DNA from: Rhodospirillales bacterium
GTDB lineage: Bacteria > Pseudomonadota > Alphaproteobacteria > Acetobacterales > Acetobacteraceae
Reading direction: 5' to 3'
Length of the DNA stretch: 64,000 nt
Assembly: GCA_017304945.1 (NCBI GenBank)
Contig: JAFKLG010000060.1
Span: forward strand, 1-64,000
Part shown: piece by piece, positions 9,462-17,391 of the stretch
How positions within the stretch are numbered: position 1 is the first letter of the stretch
Layout: every line of letters starts with the position of its first letter
Translations under genes and position numbers: made by a program
Notes under the pieces: model-generated
The model's database searches: none
The model's input: the letters and a program-made list of their open reading frames with translations, nothing else
Told to the model about the DNA's origin: nothing

Positions 9462-10601
9462 TCAGGTTCCGCTGAAGGCTTCCTCCATCAAGGCACGTGA
9501 ACGGGCGTCGACCGTCGCGCCACGCGGGGCGGGGCCGTCGATCCGGTGAATGTCGATGCCCAGCGCCTTCGCCCAGGTGGCGACTTCGGAGGGAACCGGG
9601 GTGCCACAGACATAGGCCAGGCGGAGCTTGCTGAGCCCCAGCTCCCGGCGCACCGCGTTCAGGACGAGCAGATGTGCGATGCCGGCCATGGCGCCGCCTT
9701 GCGCGCCGGCCCGCAGGGCCCAGCCGTACAGGGTCCTTTGCAGCGGTGTCGCCGCGGCGGCGGCGCGCGTCGTGCGTTCATTCAGGCGGGTCCAGGCCTC
9801 GGCATCGGCGCCGAAGACCGTGGGCTGCACTTCCTGCAGGTTCTCGATCGCCGTTTCAGGGTTCTCGAGATAGTTGCTGATGGTCCGGGTCTGCAGCGCC
9901 AGGTGCAGGCCGAACACGTGCTCCATCAGCGTGCTCATGGGCAGTACGGCGAGGCGCTCGTCGCCGGCGCGCAGGCCGAGGGAGGATCCTGCGCTGTTGA
10001 GCAGGTGGATCAAGTCGCCATGGCTCAACACGCGCGGCTTCCCGCCCCGCTCCCCGAACGGGAACAGCATCACGGCGGGCTGGTCGGGCATCAGGGTGGC
10101 CGGCGCCGCCGCGCCACCATCGCTCCCGCGGAAATTCGCCAGGCTGACGCATTGCGGGTCGGCGAAGTCGCGCAGGCCCTTCATGTCGAAGATGACGATG
10201 CGCTGGAGATCGGGGCACGAGGCGCGGATGGTCAGTGCCTTGTCGAGCTGCTCCTCGCCTTCGACGAACAGCAGGCGGCAACGCGACTCGCGAAGGATGT
10301 GGCCGACTCGTTCGCCGTCCTCGTCGGGGTGGATCGCCAGGCTGGCGCCGCCGGCTGCGAGCACGGCGAGATCGACATAGGCGGCTTCCGGGCGGGTTTG
10401 CGACAGGATCCCGGCGACCTGGCCAGGCCCGAAGTCGGAATGCGACAGGCCGGCGCCGATCGCGCGCACGTGCTGGTCGAGTTCGGTCCAGGTGACGGCT
10501 TTCCAGATCCCGCGATCCTTCTTGCGCAGGATGATCTCGCCGCCATGCGCCGCGACGTGCTGCGCGACGATCGCGGGGATGGTCGTGCGTTCGACGTTCA
10601 C
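9462..10601 (-). CDS. Truncated, degenerate acyl-CoA ligase-like protein (AMP-binding family)
   Basis: Resembles the N-terminal part of the long-chain acyl-CoA ligases encoded in LIV-type operons, but has only 379 residues against roughly 640 for intact members. The ATP-binding P-loop (normally YTSGTTGxPKG) is replaced by LFPFGERGGKPRV. The protein stops where the YGxTE motif should be (it reads HRIDGP), so the rest of the large domain and the whole C-terminal domain are missing. The reading frame is still open and GTG 10601 overlaps the livF stop (GTGA). It is therefore translated but probably not a working ligase; a decaying gene or a binding/regulatory role are both possible. Confidence 0.75.
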   Translation of the reverse strand: MNVERTTIPAIVAQHVAAHGGEIILRKKDRGIWKAVTWTELDQHVRAIGAGLSHSDFGPGQVAGILSQTRPEAAYVDLAVLAAGGASLAIHPDEDGERVGHILRESRCRLLFVEGEEQLDKALTIRASCPDLQRIVIFDMKGLRDFADPQCVSLANFRGSDGGAAAPATLMPDQPAVMLFPFGERGGKPRVLSHGDLIHLLNSAGSSLGLRAGDERLAVLPMSTLMEHVFGLHLALQTRTISNYLENPETAIENLQEVQPTVFGADAEAWTRLNERTTRAAAAATPLQRTLYGWALRAGAQGGAMAGIAHLLVLNAVRRELGLSKLRLAYVCGTPVPSEVATWAKALGIDIHRIDGPAPRGATVDARSRALMEEAFSGT

Positions 10602-11371
10602 TGCCACAGCCGCTTCCTCTTCCAGCGCCGCTGCCCGCGGACACCTGCTTCCTTCTGGCCCAGATAGAATTCCTGGATGTCGGCGCGCTGCATCAGGGTC
10701 TCGCACGGATCCGCCGTGACGATGCGTCCGACCTCGAGCACGTAGCCGAAATGCGCGGTCTTCAGGGCGATGTGGGCGTTCTGCTCGACCAGCAGAATGG
10801 CGACGCCCTGTTCCTGGTTGATCCGCTTGATGATGCCGAAGATCTGCTGCACGAGCAGTGGCGACAAGCCGAGGGAGGGTTCGTCGAGCAGCAGGAGCTT
10901 GGGGCGGCCCATCAATGCGCGGCTGATCGCCATCATCTGCTGCTCCCCGCCGGAGAGCAGGCCTGCACGCTGGTGCTGACGTTCCTTCAGGCGCGGAAAA
11001 TACTCGTAGCAGAGCTCGAGATCCTGGTTGATGCCTGCGGTGTCGCGCCGGGTATAGGCGCCCATCATCAGGTTTTCCTTCACCGTCAGGAACGGGAAGG
11101 TCTCGCGGCCCTCGGGGACGTGGCAGATCCCGAGCTTCATGACCTGGTCGGGGGGCATGCTGGCGATGTTGCGTCCCTCGAACAGGATCTGCCCGTGTTC
11201 GGGATCGAGCACGCCGGAGATGGTGCGCAAGACGGTCGTCTTTCCCGCGCCGTTGGCACCGAGTACCGTGACGATCTGGCCGGGGGCGACATCGAGCGAG
11301 ACGCCGCGCACGGCCTGGATCGGCCCGTAGAAGGTCTGAATGCCGTCGACCCGCAGCAGCGACTCGCTCAT
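10598..11371 (-). CDS. livF: LIV-type ABC transporter ATP-binding protein LivF
   Basis: Cytosolic ATPase of the importer, 257 residues. Walker A GANGAGKTT, signature LSGGEQQMMAISRAL and Walker B LLLLDEPSLGLSP are all intact. The SLGLSPLLV ending of Walker B is typical of LivF. The C-terminus is extended by a basic tail (RGQRRWKRKR). It overlaps livG by four bases (ATGA). Confidence 0.95.
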   Translation of the reverse strand: MSESLLRVDGIQTFYGPIQAVRGVSLDVAPGQIVTVLGANGAGKTTVLRTISGVLDPEHGQILFEGRNIASMPPDQVMKLGICHVPEGRETFPFLTVKENLMMGAYTRRDTAGINQDLELCYEYFPRLKERQHQRAGLLSGGEQQMMAISRALMGRPKLLLLDEPSLGLSPLLVQQIFGIIKRINQEQGVAILLVEQNAHIALKTAHFGYVLEVGRIVTADPCETLMQRADIQEFYLGQKEAGVRGQRRWKRKRLWQ

Positions 11372-12138
11372 GCTTCCACCTCGCCGCCGAGATAGGCGCG
11401 GATCACCTCGGGATCGCTCTGCACGTCACGTGGCGAGCCCATCGACAGGACCTTGCCGTAGTTCAGAGCCATGACCCGATCGGACACCTGGTTCACCAGC
11501 GACATGTCGTGTTCGACCATGATCACGGTGATGCCGAGATCCTTCTTGATGTCCTCGATCCAGAACCCCATGCCTTCCGTCTCCTCGACATTGAGGCCGG
11601 AGGAAGGCTCATCGAGCAGCAGCAGCTTGGGTTCGGTGCACAGGGCGCGTCCGAGTTCCACCACCTTGCGCACGCCGTAGGGGAGATTGGCGATCAGCGT
11701 GTCGCGGTAACGCTCCAGCCCGAGGAACGCGATGACGTCTTCGGCCTTTTCGCGGTGCCTCAGTTCGTCACGGCGTGCGGAGGGAAGGAAGCCCATCTGC
11801 GCGAGGACGCCGGTGGCGGCGTGGCAGTGGCGCCCGATCAGCAGGTTCTGCAGCAGCGACGCATTGGCGAAGAGCTCGATGTTCTGGAAGGTGCGCGCAA
11901 TCCCGAGCCCGGCGATGCGATGCGGCGGGGTGCGCGTGATATCCTGTCCGTCGAAGAACAGCTTGCCTTCGGTCGAGTTGTAGATGCGGCTGATCAGGTT
12001 GAAGATCGTCGTCTTTCCGGCGCCGTTCGGGCCGATGATCGAGAAGACCTCACCCGGCTGGACGTCGAAGCTCACGGAATCGACGGCGCGGATGCCGCCG
12101 AACCGGACCGAGATTCCCTCGGCTTTGAACAGGCTCAC
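11368..12138 (-). CDS. livG: LIV-type ABC transporter ATP-binding protein LivG
   Basis: Second ATPase of the importer, 256 residues from GTG 12138. Walker A is GPNGAGKTT and Walker B is LLLLDEPSSGLN. The signature motif is atypical: NLPYGVRKVVELGRAL in place of LSYGQQ, a variation seen in some LIV subfamilies. GTG 12138 overlaps the livM stop (GTGA) and has a GGAGAG site before it. A longer frame upstream starts inside livM and is unlikely. Confidence 0.94.
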   Translation of the reverse strand: MSLFKAEGISVRFGGIRAVDSVSFDVQPGEVFSIIGPNGAGKTTIFNLISRIYNSTEGKLFFDGQDITRTPPHRIAGLGIARTFQNIELFANASLLQNLLIGRHCHAATGVLAQMGFLPSARRDELRHREKAEDVIAFLGLERYRDTLIANLPYGVRKVVELGRALCTEPKLLLLDEPSSGLNVEETEGMGFWIEDIKKDLGITVIMVEHDMSLVNQVSDRVMALNYGKVLSMGSPRDVQSDPEVIRAYLGGEVEA

Positions 12139-13211
12139 CGGAGTCTCTCCGATCGGGCGTAGGATTTCTGGCGACGGCCACCGGACGCGCGCTTGAGCGG
12201 GTAGGCCTGGAACCAATGCTTGGCCTTGAGCCAGAGCCCGTCGATGCCGCCGGGCTGGAACAGGATGACCAGCACGAGGATGAGGCCGAACAACGAGGGC
12301 TCGAGGCCCGGCATGCGGCCGATGCCGAAGGGCAGGTCATCGCGGATGATGGCGATGAACTGCGGCAGCAGCCGCACGAACAGGGCGCCGAGGATCGCGC
12401 CGCGGATGGAGCCCAGGCCGCCGACGAAGACGATCGTGACGAACTGGACGGAGAGCAGCACGTCGAACGCATCCGGCGCGAGATAGCGCACGTAGTGGGC
12501 GAACAGCGCGCCGGCGAGACCGGTCATGCCGGCGCTGATCGCGAAGGCGAGCGTCTTGTACCGCGCCAGATGGATGCCCATGCTCTGCGCCGAGATCTCG
12601 CTGTCGCGGATCGCGACCATGGCGCGGCCGACGGGTGTGCGCAGCATGTTCGCGGACAGCCACACCACGAAGATCAGCACCACGAGCGAGGTGTAGTAGA
12701 TGCCGGTCGCGTTATCGAGCGGGATGCCGAACACATAGGGCGTGGGCACGGCGAACCCGTCGAAGCCGCCCGTCACCGAGGTCCATTTCTGGAAGATCGT
12801 GCCGACGATGCTGCCGAAGGCGAGGGTCGCGATGGCGAGGTACAGGCCGCTCATGCGCAGTGTGGGGCGGCCGATTGCGGCCCCACAGAGGGCGGTGAAC
12901 AGGCCGGCGATGGGCAGCGTGATGAGGAACGGCACGCCTTTCGAGAGCAGGACGGAGTTCGTGTAGGCCCCGATCCCGAGGAACGCGGCGTGGCCGAGGC
13001 TGATCAGGCCGGTGTAGCCGACCAGCAGCATCAGCCCGACGCCGGCGATGGCGAAGATGAAGACGCCGCCGAGTTCGCCGACGTAGAACTCGCCCATCAG
13101 CATGGGGATCGCGAGCGTCAGCAGGAGCAGCAGGCCGTACCAGAAGACGTCACCACGGTGACGCCACACCGCGAGATCCTGCCGATAATTGGTCCGGAAG
13201 ACGTAGCGCAT
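12135..13211 (-). CDS. livM: LIV-type ABC transporter permease LivM
   Basis: Membrane permease of about ten helices, 358 residues from ATG 13211. It contains the LivM signature GYTGLISLGHAAFLGIGAY and the EAA-like RMSGLYLAIATLAF segment. It starts two bases downstream of the livH stop, so the two permeases are coupled. The frame stays open far upstream, but only as antiparallel noise over livH. Confidence 0.95.
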   Translation of the reverse strand: MRYVFRTNYRQDLAVWRHRGDVFWYGLLLLLTLAIPMLMGEFYVGELGGVFIFAIAGVGLMLLVGYTGLISLGHAAFLGIGAYTNSVLLSKGVPFLITLPIAGLFTALCGAAIGRPTLRMSGLYLAIATLAFGSIVGTIFQKWTSVTGGFDGFAVPTPYVFGIPLDNATGIYYTSLVVLIFVVWLSANMLRTPVGRAMVAIRDSEISAQSMGIHLARYKTLAFAISAGMTGLAGALFAHYVRYLAPDAFDVLLSVQFVTIVFVGGLGSIRGAILGALFVRLLPQFIAIIRDDLPFGIGRMPGLEPSLFGLILVLVILFQPGGIDGLWLKAKHWFQAYPLKRASGGRRQKSYARSERLR

Positions 13212-13213
13212 GG

Positions 13214-14095
13214 TCAGACTCGCTTTCCCATGCGTTCGGCGAACAGACCTTGCGGGCGCAGGATCAGCATCGCGAGCAGCACGACGTTGGAGGTGACTTC
13301 CTGGAACCCGGCGGGCAGGTAATAGCCGGCGAGCTGCTCGACGATGCCGACGATCACGCCACCGATCAGGGAGCCGGGGATGCTGCCGAAGCCGCCGATC
13401 ACCGCGGCGGCGAAGGCCTTGATGCCGAGAAAGCCCATGTTGACGTCGATCATCGACACGGGGGAGAGCAGGATGCCGGCCACCGCGGCAACGCCGGCGC
13501 TGATTGCCCAGATCAGCGAGAAGATGTTGCGGACCGGGATGCCCATGTAATATGCGGCAAGCTGGTTCTGCGACGCGGCCTGCATGGCGACGCCGACGCG
13601 GGTCTTGCTGAAGAAGGTGAAGAGCACGCCGCACAGGATGACCGTGCCGACGATGATCGACACATTGTCCTGACCGAGGACGAGGCCGCCGAGGTTGACC
13701 GTCTTGTTGGTGAACGGTGTTGCGAAGCCGACCGAGTCGTAGCCCCAGGTGATGCCGGCGCCCGCACGGAAGATGAAGCCCAGGCCCAGGGTCAACATGA
13801 CCACTGCGAATTGTGGTTGGCCTATGACTCGTCTCAACACCACGGCGTCCAGCGCGTAGCCGAACGCTGCCGTGATGACGATCGCGAGGAGTGCCCCGAC
13901 CCAATAGTTCAGGCCCCAATGGGCGATCAGGCTGAAGGCGAGAAACCCGCCCAGCATCATGATGTCGCCCTGGGCAAAGTTGACCATCTCGGTCGCTTTG
14001 TAGATCAGGACGAATCCGAGCGCGATGAGGCCATAGATGCAGCCAGCCGCTGCACCATTGACCACGAGCTGCAACAGACGCGCAGCGTCTTCCAC
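13214..14095 (-). CDS. livH: LIV-type ABC transporter permease LivH
   Basis: First permease and first gene of the importer operon. The signature LIYKATEMVNFAQGDIMMLG is intact. I prefer GTG 14095 (293 residues, GGGAGG nine bases upstream) because the product then begins just before LLQLVVNG as in relatives. ATG 14140 would add 15 Pro/Gly/Arg residues and has no good ribosome site. The promoter should lie in 14096-14234. Confidence 0.93.
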   Translation of the reverse strand: MEDAARLLQLVVNGAAAGCIYGLIALGFVLIYKATEMVNFAQGDIMMLGGFLAFSLIAHWGLNYWVGALLAIVITAAFGYALDAVVLRRVIGQPQFAVVMLTLGLGFIFRAGAGITWGYDSVGFATPFTNKTVNLGGLVLGQDNVSIIVGTVILCGVLFTFFSKTRVGVAMQAASQNQLAAYYMGIPVRNIFSLIWAISAGVAAVAGILLSPVSMIDVNMGFLGIKAFAAAVIGGFGSIPGSLIGGVIVGIVEQLAGYYLPAGFQEVTSNVVLLAMLILRPQGLFAERMGKRV

Positions 14096-14234
14096 CTTGG
14101 GCGGCCTCCCTCGTGGGGGCCGTCCGGGCCCCTCCTTCATTGATTGCGGAGACTAGAAGCAGCGTCTCGTTTTCGTCAACCCGCCGCGCGGGATGGTAGC
14201 GTTCGAAACGTGCTGAATAGAGCCTGTGCGGACT

Positions 14235-14268
14235 GCCCGCTCGCCATGGTGCAATGCAGCGAGCGGGC
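14235..14268 (-). terminator. Hairpin after the acyl-CoA dehydrogenase gene
   Basis: Perfect 10-bp arms GCCCGCTCGC (14235-14244) and GCGAGCGGGC (14259-14268) with a 14-base loop, starting six bases beyond the minus-strand stop at 14275. No T-run is seen. Confidence 0.5.
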
Positions 14269-14274
14269 GTCGTG

Positions 14275-15441
14275 TCAGGGAAGTTCGAGGACGTTCTTCG
14301 CCAGGATATTGCGCTGGATCTCGTTCGACCCGGCGTAGATCGTCGACGGACGGGACTGCAGGAACAGGCCGGTCGGGTTCAGTTCGCGATTGCCCTCCAT
14401 CGGTCCGAGCTGGCCGCCATACTCGCCGGAGAGCTCGAGCATGGCCTCGGTGATGCGCTGGTAGAGTTCGGTCTGATGGATCTTCAGCATCGACACGTCC
14501 GGCCCGAGGGTCTCGCCGCGACGCACCTTCTCGACGAAGGTCTCATACAGGTCCTTGTGGTCTTCCAGGTCGAGCCGCAGCTTCGTGTAGCGTTCCTGGA
14601 ACTGTTCGTCATCCCACGCTCCCATCCGCTCGGCCAGCAGCTTGAGGCGCTTCAGCGCATAGGCGGACTGCCGCGGGGATCCGGAGCCGATGCGCTCGAA
14701 GCTCAAGAGCGCCTTGGCCATCGACCAGCCCTTGTTGATCTGGCCGACGATGTTCCCCTTCGGCACGCGGACGTCGTCGAAGAAGGTCTCACAGAACTCG
14801 TCCGCCATGTCGATGTTGGTGATCGGGCGGACGGTGATGCCGGGCGTGTCCATCGGGACCAGCAGGAAGCTGATGCCGTCCTGCTTCTTGGCCTGCTTGT
14901 CGGTGCGTACGAGCAGAAAGATCCAGTTGGCATCCATGGCGAGCGAGGTCCAGATCTTCTGGCCGTTCACCACCCAGTGCTCGCCATCCGGCACCGCCTC
15001 GGTGCGCAGGGAGGCGAGATCCGATCCTGCGTTGGGCTCGCTGTAGCCCTGGCACCAGATGTGCTCCCCGCTCAGGATCTTCGGCAGGAAATACTGCTGC
15101 TGTTCGGGGGTGCCGAACTTGATAAGCAGCGGGCCGATCATGGTCATGCCCATGTCGTTCAGACGGGCACAGCCCCAGCGCTCCTTCTCCTCGATGAAGA
15201 TGAGCTGCTTGGAAGCGGAGATGCCCATCCCACCGAATTCCTTCGGCCAGTTGGGACACAGCCAGCCCTTCTGCGCCAGCAGCATGTACCAGGGCTTGTT
15301 GTCCTTGAAATGCAGGCGCTGCGGCGGATTCCGGAGTTCGGCCGGATAGTTCTCCTCGATCCACTTGCGGACATGCATGCGGAACTGCTCGTCGCTGAGG
15401 GCATCCAGGTCTTCGGGTTCGGCGGCTGTGACGGCGGTCAT
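14275..15441 (-). CDS. Acyl-CoA dehydrogenase family protein
   Basis: FAD flavoenzyme that would oxidise an acyl-CoA to the trans-2-enoyl-CoA, 388 residues as expected. Family signatures: GYSEPNAGSDLASLRT, the FAD/substrate loop NGQKIWTS, and C-terminal EIQRNILAKNVLELP. The enzyme belongs to the group often found with FadJ-type proteins and LIV importers. AGGAGG precedes ATG 15441. A role in breaking down the imported acid is inferred from context. Confidence 0.93.
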   Translation of the reverse strand: MTAVTAAEPEDLDALSDEQFRMHVRKWIEENYPAELRNPPQRLHFKDNKPWYMLLAQKGWLCPNWPKEFGGMGISASKQLIFIEEKERWGCARLNDMGMTMIGPLLIKFGTPEQQQYFLPKILSGEHIWCQGYSEPNAGSDLASLRTEAVPDGEHWVVNGQKIWTSLAMDANWIFLLVRTDKQAKKQDGISFLLVPMDTPGITVRPITNIDMADEFCETFFDDVRVPKGNIVGQINKGWSMAKALLSFERIGSGSPRQSAYALKRLKLLAERMGAWDDEQFQERYTKLRLDLEDHKDLYETFVEKVRRGETLGPDVSMLKIHQTELYQRITEAMLELSGEYGGQLGPMEGNRELNPTGLFLQSRPSTIYAGSNEIQRNILAKNVLELP

Positions 15442-15699
15442 GGACGTCCTCCTGTCGAAAGGATCGTGTTCTGGGCGCAGCCAAGCATGGTTTGCCCGCG
15501 CAAGACCAGATCACGGCCATTCCATCGGGCGCGCCGATCCCGGCCGCCGGAGGCGGTCGGCGGGCCGTCCCCGCCGCTGGGCCGCCGGACGGCCCGCAAA
15601 TTGCATCGAGTTATGTTGGGCAGCCCAGCAGGGGGCGGCTTTGATGCGGCACCGCAGAACACGGGCAACTCGGGCTGCGGTACGACGATCTGGGAGACC

Positions 15700-17280
15700 A
15701 TGATGAAGCGCCGTACTTTCCTGGCCGCCTCGGCGGCCGTACTTGCCGCACCCTCGATCGGCCGAGCCGCCGATGCGCAGGTTCTGAAATTCATACCTCA
15801 GTCGGACGTGACGGTCCTCGATCCGATCTGGACGACGGCCTACGTCACTCGCAATCACGGCTTCATGATCTTCGACACGCTCTACGGCATCGACGGCGCC
15901 TACGTCACACGGCCGCAGATGGTCGAAGGGCACAGGGTCGAGCGCGACGGGCTGCAATGGGACCTGACGCTGCGCGACGGGCTGTCGTGGCACGATGGAG
16001 AGAAGGTGCTGTCGCGCGACTGCGCCGCGTCGATCAAGCGATGGGGCGCGCGTGATCCGTTCGGTCAGACGCTGATGGCCTACACCGACGAAATCTCGAC
16101 TCCCGACGACAAGACCATCCGCTTCCGCCTGAAGAAGCCATTCGCGCTGCTGCCCGACGCGCTTGGCAAGCCCGGCAGCAATTTCTGCGCGATGATGCCC
16201 GAAAGACTGGCGAAGACCGACCCGTTCACGGGCGTGACGGAGATGATCGGCTCCGGGCCGTTCAAGTGGAACGCGTCGGAGCGCGTGGTGGGCTCCAGGG
16301 CCGTGTATGACCGCAACCCGAACTACAAGCCGCGGGACGGCAAGACCACCGGGTGGACCGCCGGTCCGAAGATCGTGCATTTCGATCGTGTCGAGTGGCA
16401 CGTCATCCCCGATGAGAGCACCAAGGCGAACGCGCTGACCACCGGGGAGGTCGACTGGTGGGAGAACCCGACCAGCGACATGTTGCCGCTGATCAGGCGA
16501 AGTTCGGCGATCAGCACAAAGGTGACCGACCCGACGGGCACCATGTCCTGCCTGCGGATGAACCAGCTCTTTCCGCCATTCGACAAACCCGAGGTGCGGC
16601 GCGCGTTGATGCACGCGATCACGCAGAGGGAGTTCATGATCGCCGCCAACGGCACCGACCAGAAGCTGTGGCACGCGCCGGCCGGAATCTTCTGCCCCGA
16701 ACTTCCGATGGGCACGACGGTGGAGCTTTCCATGTTCGAGACGGCGCCCGACTACAAGGCGCTCGCCGCTGAGATCAGGAAAGCCGGCTACAAGGGCGAG
16801 AAGGTGGTGCTGATGGTGCCCACCGACCAGGCGATCCTGCAGGCCGAATGCGACGTGTTGGCCGACATCATGAAGAAGGTGGAGATCGCCGTCGACTACC
16901 AGGCGATGGACTGGGGCACCCTGGTGCAGCGGCGCGCGCTGCAGAAACCGCCGCAGGAGGGGGGCTGGAACGTGTTCATCACCGGCTGGAACGGGTTGGA
17001 CCAGTCGAACCCGGTGGGGCACGTGTTCCTGCGCGGGAGCGGCAAGCAGGCGATGTTCGGGTGGCCGACCGCTCCGAAGATCGAGGCACTGCGACAAGAG
17101 TGGATCGACAGCCAGACCCTCGACGCCCAGAAGAAGATCGCGGTCGAGATCCAGAAGCAGGCATTCGTCGACGTGCCGTACATTCCGTTGGGGCAATACT
17201 TCTCCCCGACCGGCTACGCCAAGAACCTGACGGGCATCCTGGACGGTTTCCCGATCTTCTGGAACGTCCAGCGGAGCTGA
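15700..17280 (+). CDS. ABC transporter substrate-binding protein, family 5 (peptide/nickel type)
   Basis: Exported solute-binding protein of the DppA/OppA type, 526 residues. The N-terminus MMKRRTFLAASAAVL has a twin-arginine-like signal ending near GRAADA. The body shows the SBP_bac_5 features: the opening FIPQSDVTVLDPIWT and the RFRLKKPF and GSGPFKWN blocks. ATG 15700 and ATG 15703 are both possible. The same frame runs open far upstream, but that part is antisense to the acyl-CoA dehydrogenase. No permease or ATPase gene adjoins it, so it is an orphan receptor here. Confidence 0.92.
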   Translation: MMKRRTFLAASAAVLAAPSIGRAADAQVLKFIPQSDVTVLDPIWTTAYVTRNHGFMIFDTLYGIDGAYVTRPQMVEGHRVERDGLQWDLTLRDGLSWHDGEKVLSRDCAASIKRWGARDPFGQTLMAYTDEISTPDDKTIRFRLKKPFALLPDALGKPGSNFCAMMPERLAKTDPFTGVTEMIGSGPFKWNASERVVGSRAVYDRNPNYKPRDGKTTGWTAGPKIVHFDRVEWHVIPDESTKANALTTGEVDWWENPTSDMLPLIRRSSAISTKVTDPTGTMSCLRMNQLFPPFDKPEVRRALMHAITQREFMIAANGTDQKLWHAPAGIFCPELPMGTTVELSMFETAPDYKALAAEIRKAGYKGEKVVLMVPTDQAILQAECDVLADIMKKVEIAVDYQAMDWGTLVQRRALQKPPQEGGWNVFITGWNGLDQSNPVGHVFLRGSGKQAMFGWPTAPKIEALRQEWIDSQTLDAQKKIAVEIQKQAFVDVPYIPLGQYFSPTGYAKNLTGILDGFPIFWNVQRS

Positions 17281-17298
17281 CGACCGAACGGCCGCCGT

Positions 17299-17323
17299 CC
17301 GGGTCGACGAGAGATCGACCCGG
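17299..17323 (+). terminator. Hairpin after the family-5 binding protein gene
   Basis: Perfect 9-bp stem CCGGGTCGA (17299-17307) / TCGACCCGG (17315-17323) with a 7-base loop, 18 bases after the plus-strand stop. An outer pair ACCGAAC (17283-17289) / GTTCGGT (17323-17329) could extend it. Confidence 0.55.
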
Positions 17324-17362
17324 TTCGGTCCGTCCGTACGTGACGTGCGTCCGAGGCGAACT

Positions 17363-17386
17363 CCGGCGCCAGGGAGCTGGCGCCGG
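17363..17386 (-). terminator. Hairpin after the FadJ-type gene
   Basis: Perfect 10-bp stem CCGGCGCCAG / CTGGCGCCGG with a 4-base loop, five bases beyond the minus-strand stop at 17392. With the hairpin at 17299 it separates two convergent units. Confidence 0.6.
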
Positions 17387-17391
17387 CGGCA

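Noticed and set aside
14254..15699. Long open extension upstream of the family-5 binding protein gene
   Set aside because: It is antisense to the acyl-CoA dehydrogenase and reads as high-GC shadow; the signal peptide marks the true start at 15700.
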